NCBI RefSeq assembly: GCF_017183135.1
Contig: NZ_JADDXW010000015.1
Location: 41,520-105,519 of the forward strand
Direction: 5' to 3'
DNA from: Aurantimonas marina
Lineage (GTDB): Bacteria; Pseudomonadota; Alphaproteobacteria; Rhizobiales; Rhizobiaceae
Length of the DNA: 64,000 nt
Below, piece after piece: positions 63,602 through 64,000 of the stretch. The position numbers were made by a program, and so were the translations under genes. Positions within the stretch are counted from its first letter, which is position 1, and each line of letters opens with the position of its first letter. The notes under the pieces were generated by a model that was not told the DNA's origin, did not search any database, and saw only the letters and a list, made by a program, of their open reading frames with translations.

Positions 63602-64000
63602 GCTGGCGTCAACGCTGACTCCAACCGCGGATCCATTCTTGCCGTACTTTCCGATCGATTTTTTCGAGGCGGCTCCGGCGCGGCAATATGACCGCGCGGG
63701 GCGGCGGCCTGTCGTCCGTATGGTCCATTGGATCTGGACGATAAACGAGCCCCTTGTGAGAGACGCGACAGCTGTAACGCCGGGCGGGGTCGTGCGTCTG
63801 TATACCCGATGGGCCGGAAACACCCTTTGGTGCTGGGTCTAAAGGATAGTCGCACGCCCCGCAGTCGAGCATCGTCCGCGGCGATTGGCACAAGAGCAGG
63901 CGGCCCGAATGCATCGTGCTTCCTGGCCTCTTCCTTCGTGGCGACGCCACCATGATGGCGTTGGAAAGTGTGCCTTGTGGTTTTAGGCGCTTCGCGATTC
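63602..64000. other. Right-hand 399 bp without a supported gene; contains a promoter
   Basis: No frame here has recognisable coding content. The minus frame 63609-63953 contains only a low-quality sequence. A promoter of the ECF type at 63773 directs transcription to the right, so the gene it serves is expected near or after the window end. Confidence 0.4.
63773..63800 (+). promoter_or_regulatory. Predicted ECF sigma promoter pointing off the right edge
   Basis: TGTAAC (63773-63778) is followed after 16 bp by CGTCTG (63795-63800). The flanks share AGCTGTAACGCCG and CGTCTGTA with the site at 59832, although the twelve bases between differ. Its target gene is not in the window. Confidence 0.6.

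Noticed and set aside
63609..63953. 114-codon minus-strand frame at the right end
   Set aside because: Low-quality sequence, overlaps a predicted promoter and shares no features with a known family.

Overview
The window is high-GC DNA with long, tightly packed operons and many GTG/TTG starts. The gene set (TRAP transporter, LtnD/Otn tetronate operon, gcvTHP, RTX subtilase, DUF3141/phasin/acetate kinase module, ECF sigma factors with Cys tails) points to an alphaproteobacterium, most likely Hyphomicrobiales. This is inferred from gene content; there is no rRNA or other phylogenetic marker here.

Region 1 (1-25.3 kb) is a cell-surface polysaccharide locus. It holds a truncated Wzx-type flippase on the minus strand, CapE/CapF/CapG-like enzymes for UDP-L-FucNAc, an SGNH-type acyltransferase, a WbuB-like glycosyltransferase and a Wzy-like polymerase. 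A second module has RfbA, RfbB and WecE for dTDP-4-amino-4,6-dideoxygalactose, plus WbqC, a GtrB-like transferase, GtrA, a polytopic GT-C-like protein, two methyltransferases, a NeuD/PglD-like acyltransferase and a beta-propeller protein. The two halves are split by a secreted RTX subtilase, a lipoprotein and transposase debris (IS256-like near 14.0 kb; IS3-like near 0.9 kb).

Region 2 (25.3-34.0 kb) is a minus-strand catabolic operon for four-carbon sugar acids: a PdxA-like dehydrogenase, TRAP transporter DctP-DctQ-DctM, OtnK, OtnC, OtnI and LtnD. A divergent GntR/FCD regulator faces it across a 112-bp gap with a candidate operator.

Region 3 (34.0-43.1 kb) carries the glycine cleavage operon gcvT-gcvH-(VOC protein)-gcvP, a TVP38/TMEM64 membrane protein paired with a MerA/Lpd-like flavoprotein, an orphan sensor kinase and tRNA-Arg(ACG).

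Region 4 (43.1-64 kb) starts with prophage and IS3 debris beside the tRNA, then becomes a stress island. It holds two ECF sigma factors with the same Cys/His tail, a protein with only sigma region 4, an EamA exporter, an APC permease, cyclopropane fatty-acid synthase, a phasin-like protein, YHS, DUF5676, PRC-barrel, DUF3141 and DUF2933 proteins, acetate kinase, a phosphotransacetylase-like protein with an apparent internal deletion, a flavoprotein with a Cys-rich tail, a fabI stub, a SHOCT protein and a copper P-type ATPase. Six sites of the form TGTAACG-N15/16-CGTCT occur in this region in front of genes or operons. I found none with that spacing in the first 46 kb. I read this as a local ECF sigma regulon and consider it the most interesting system in the window.
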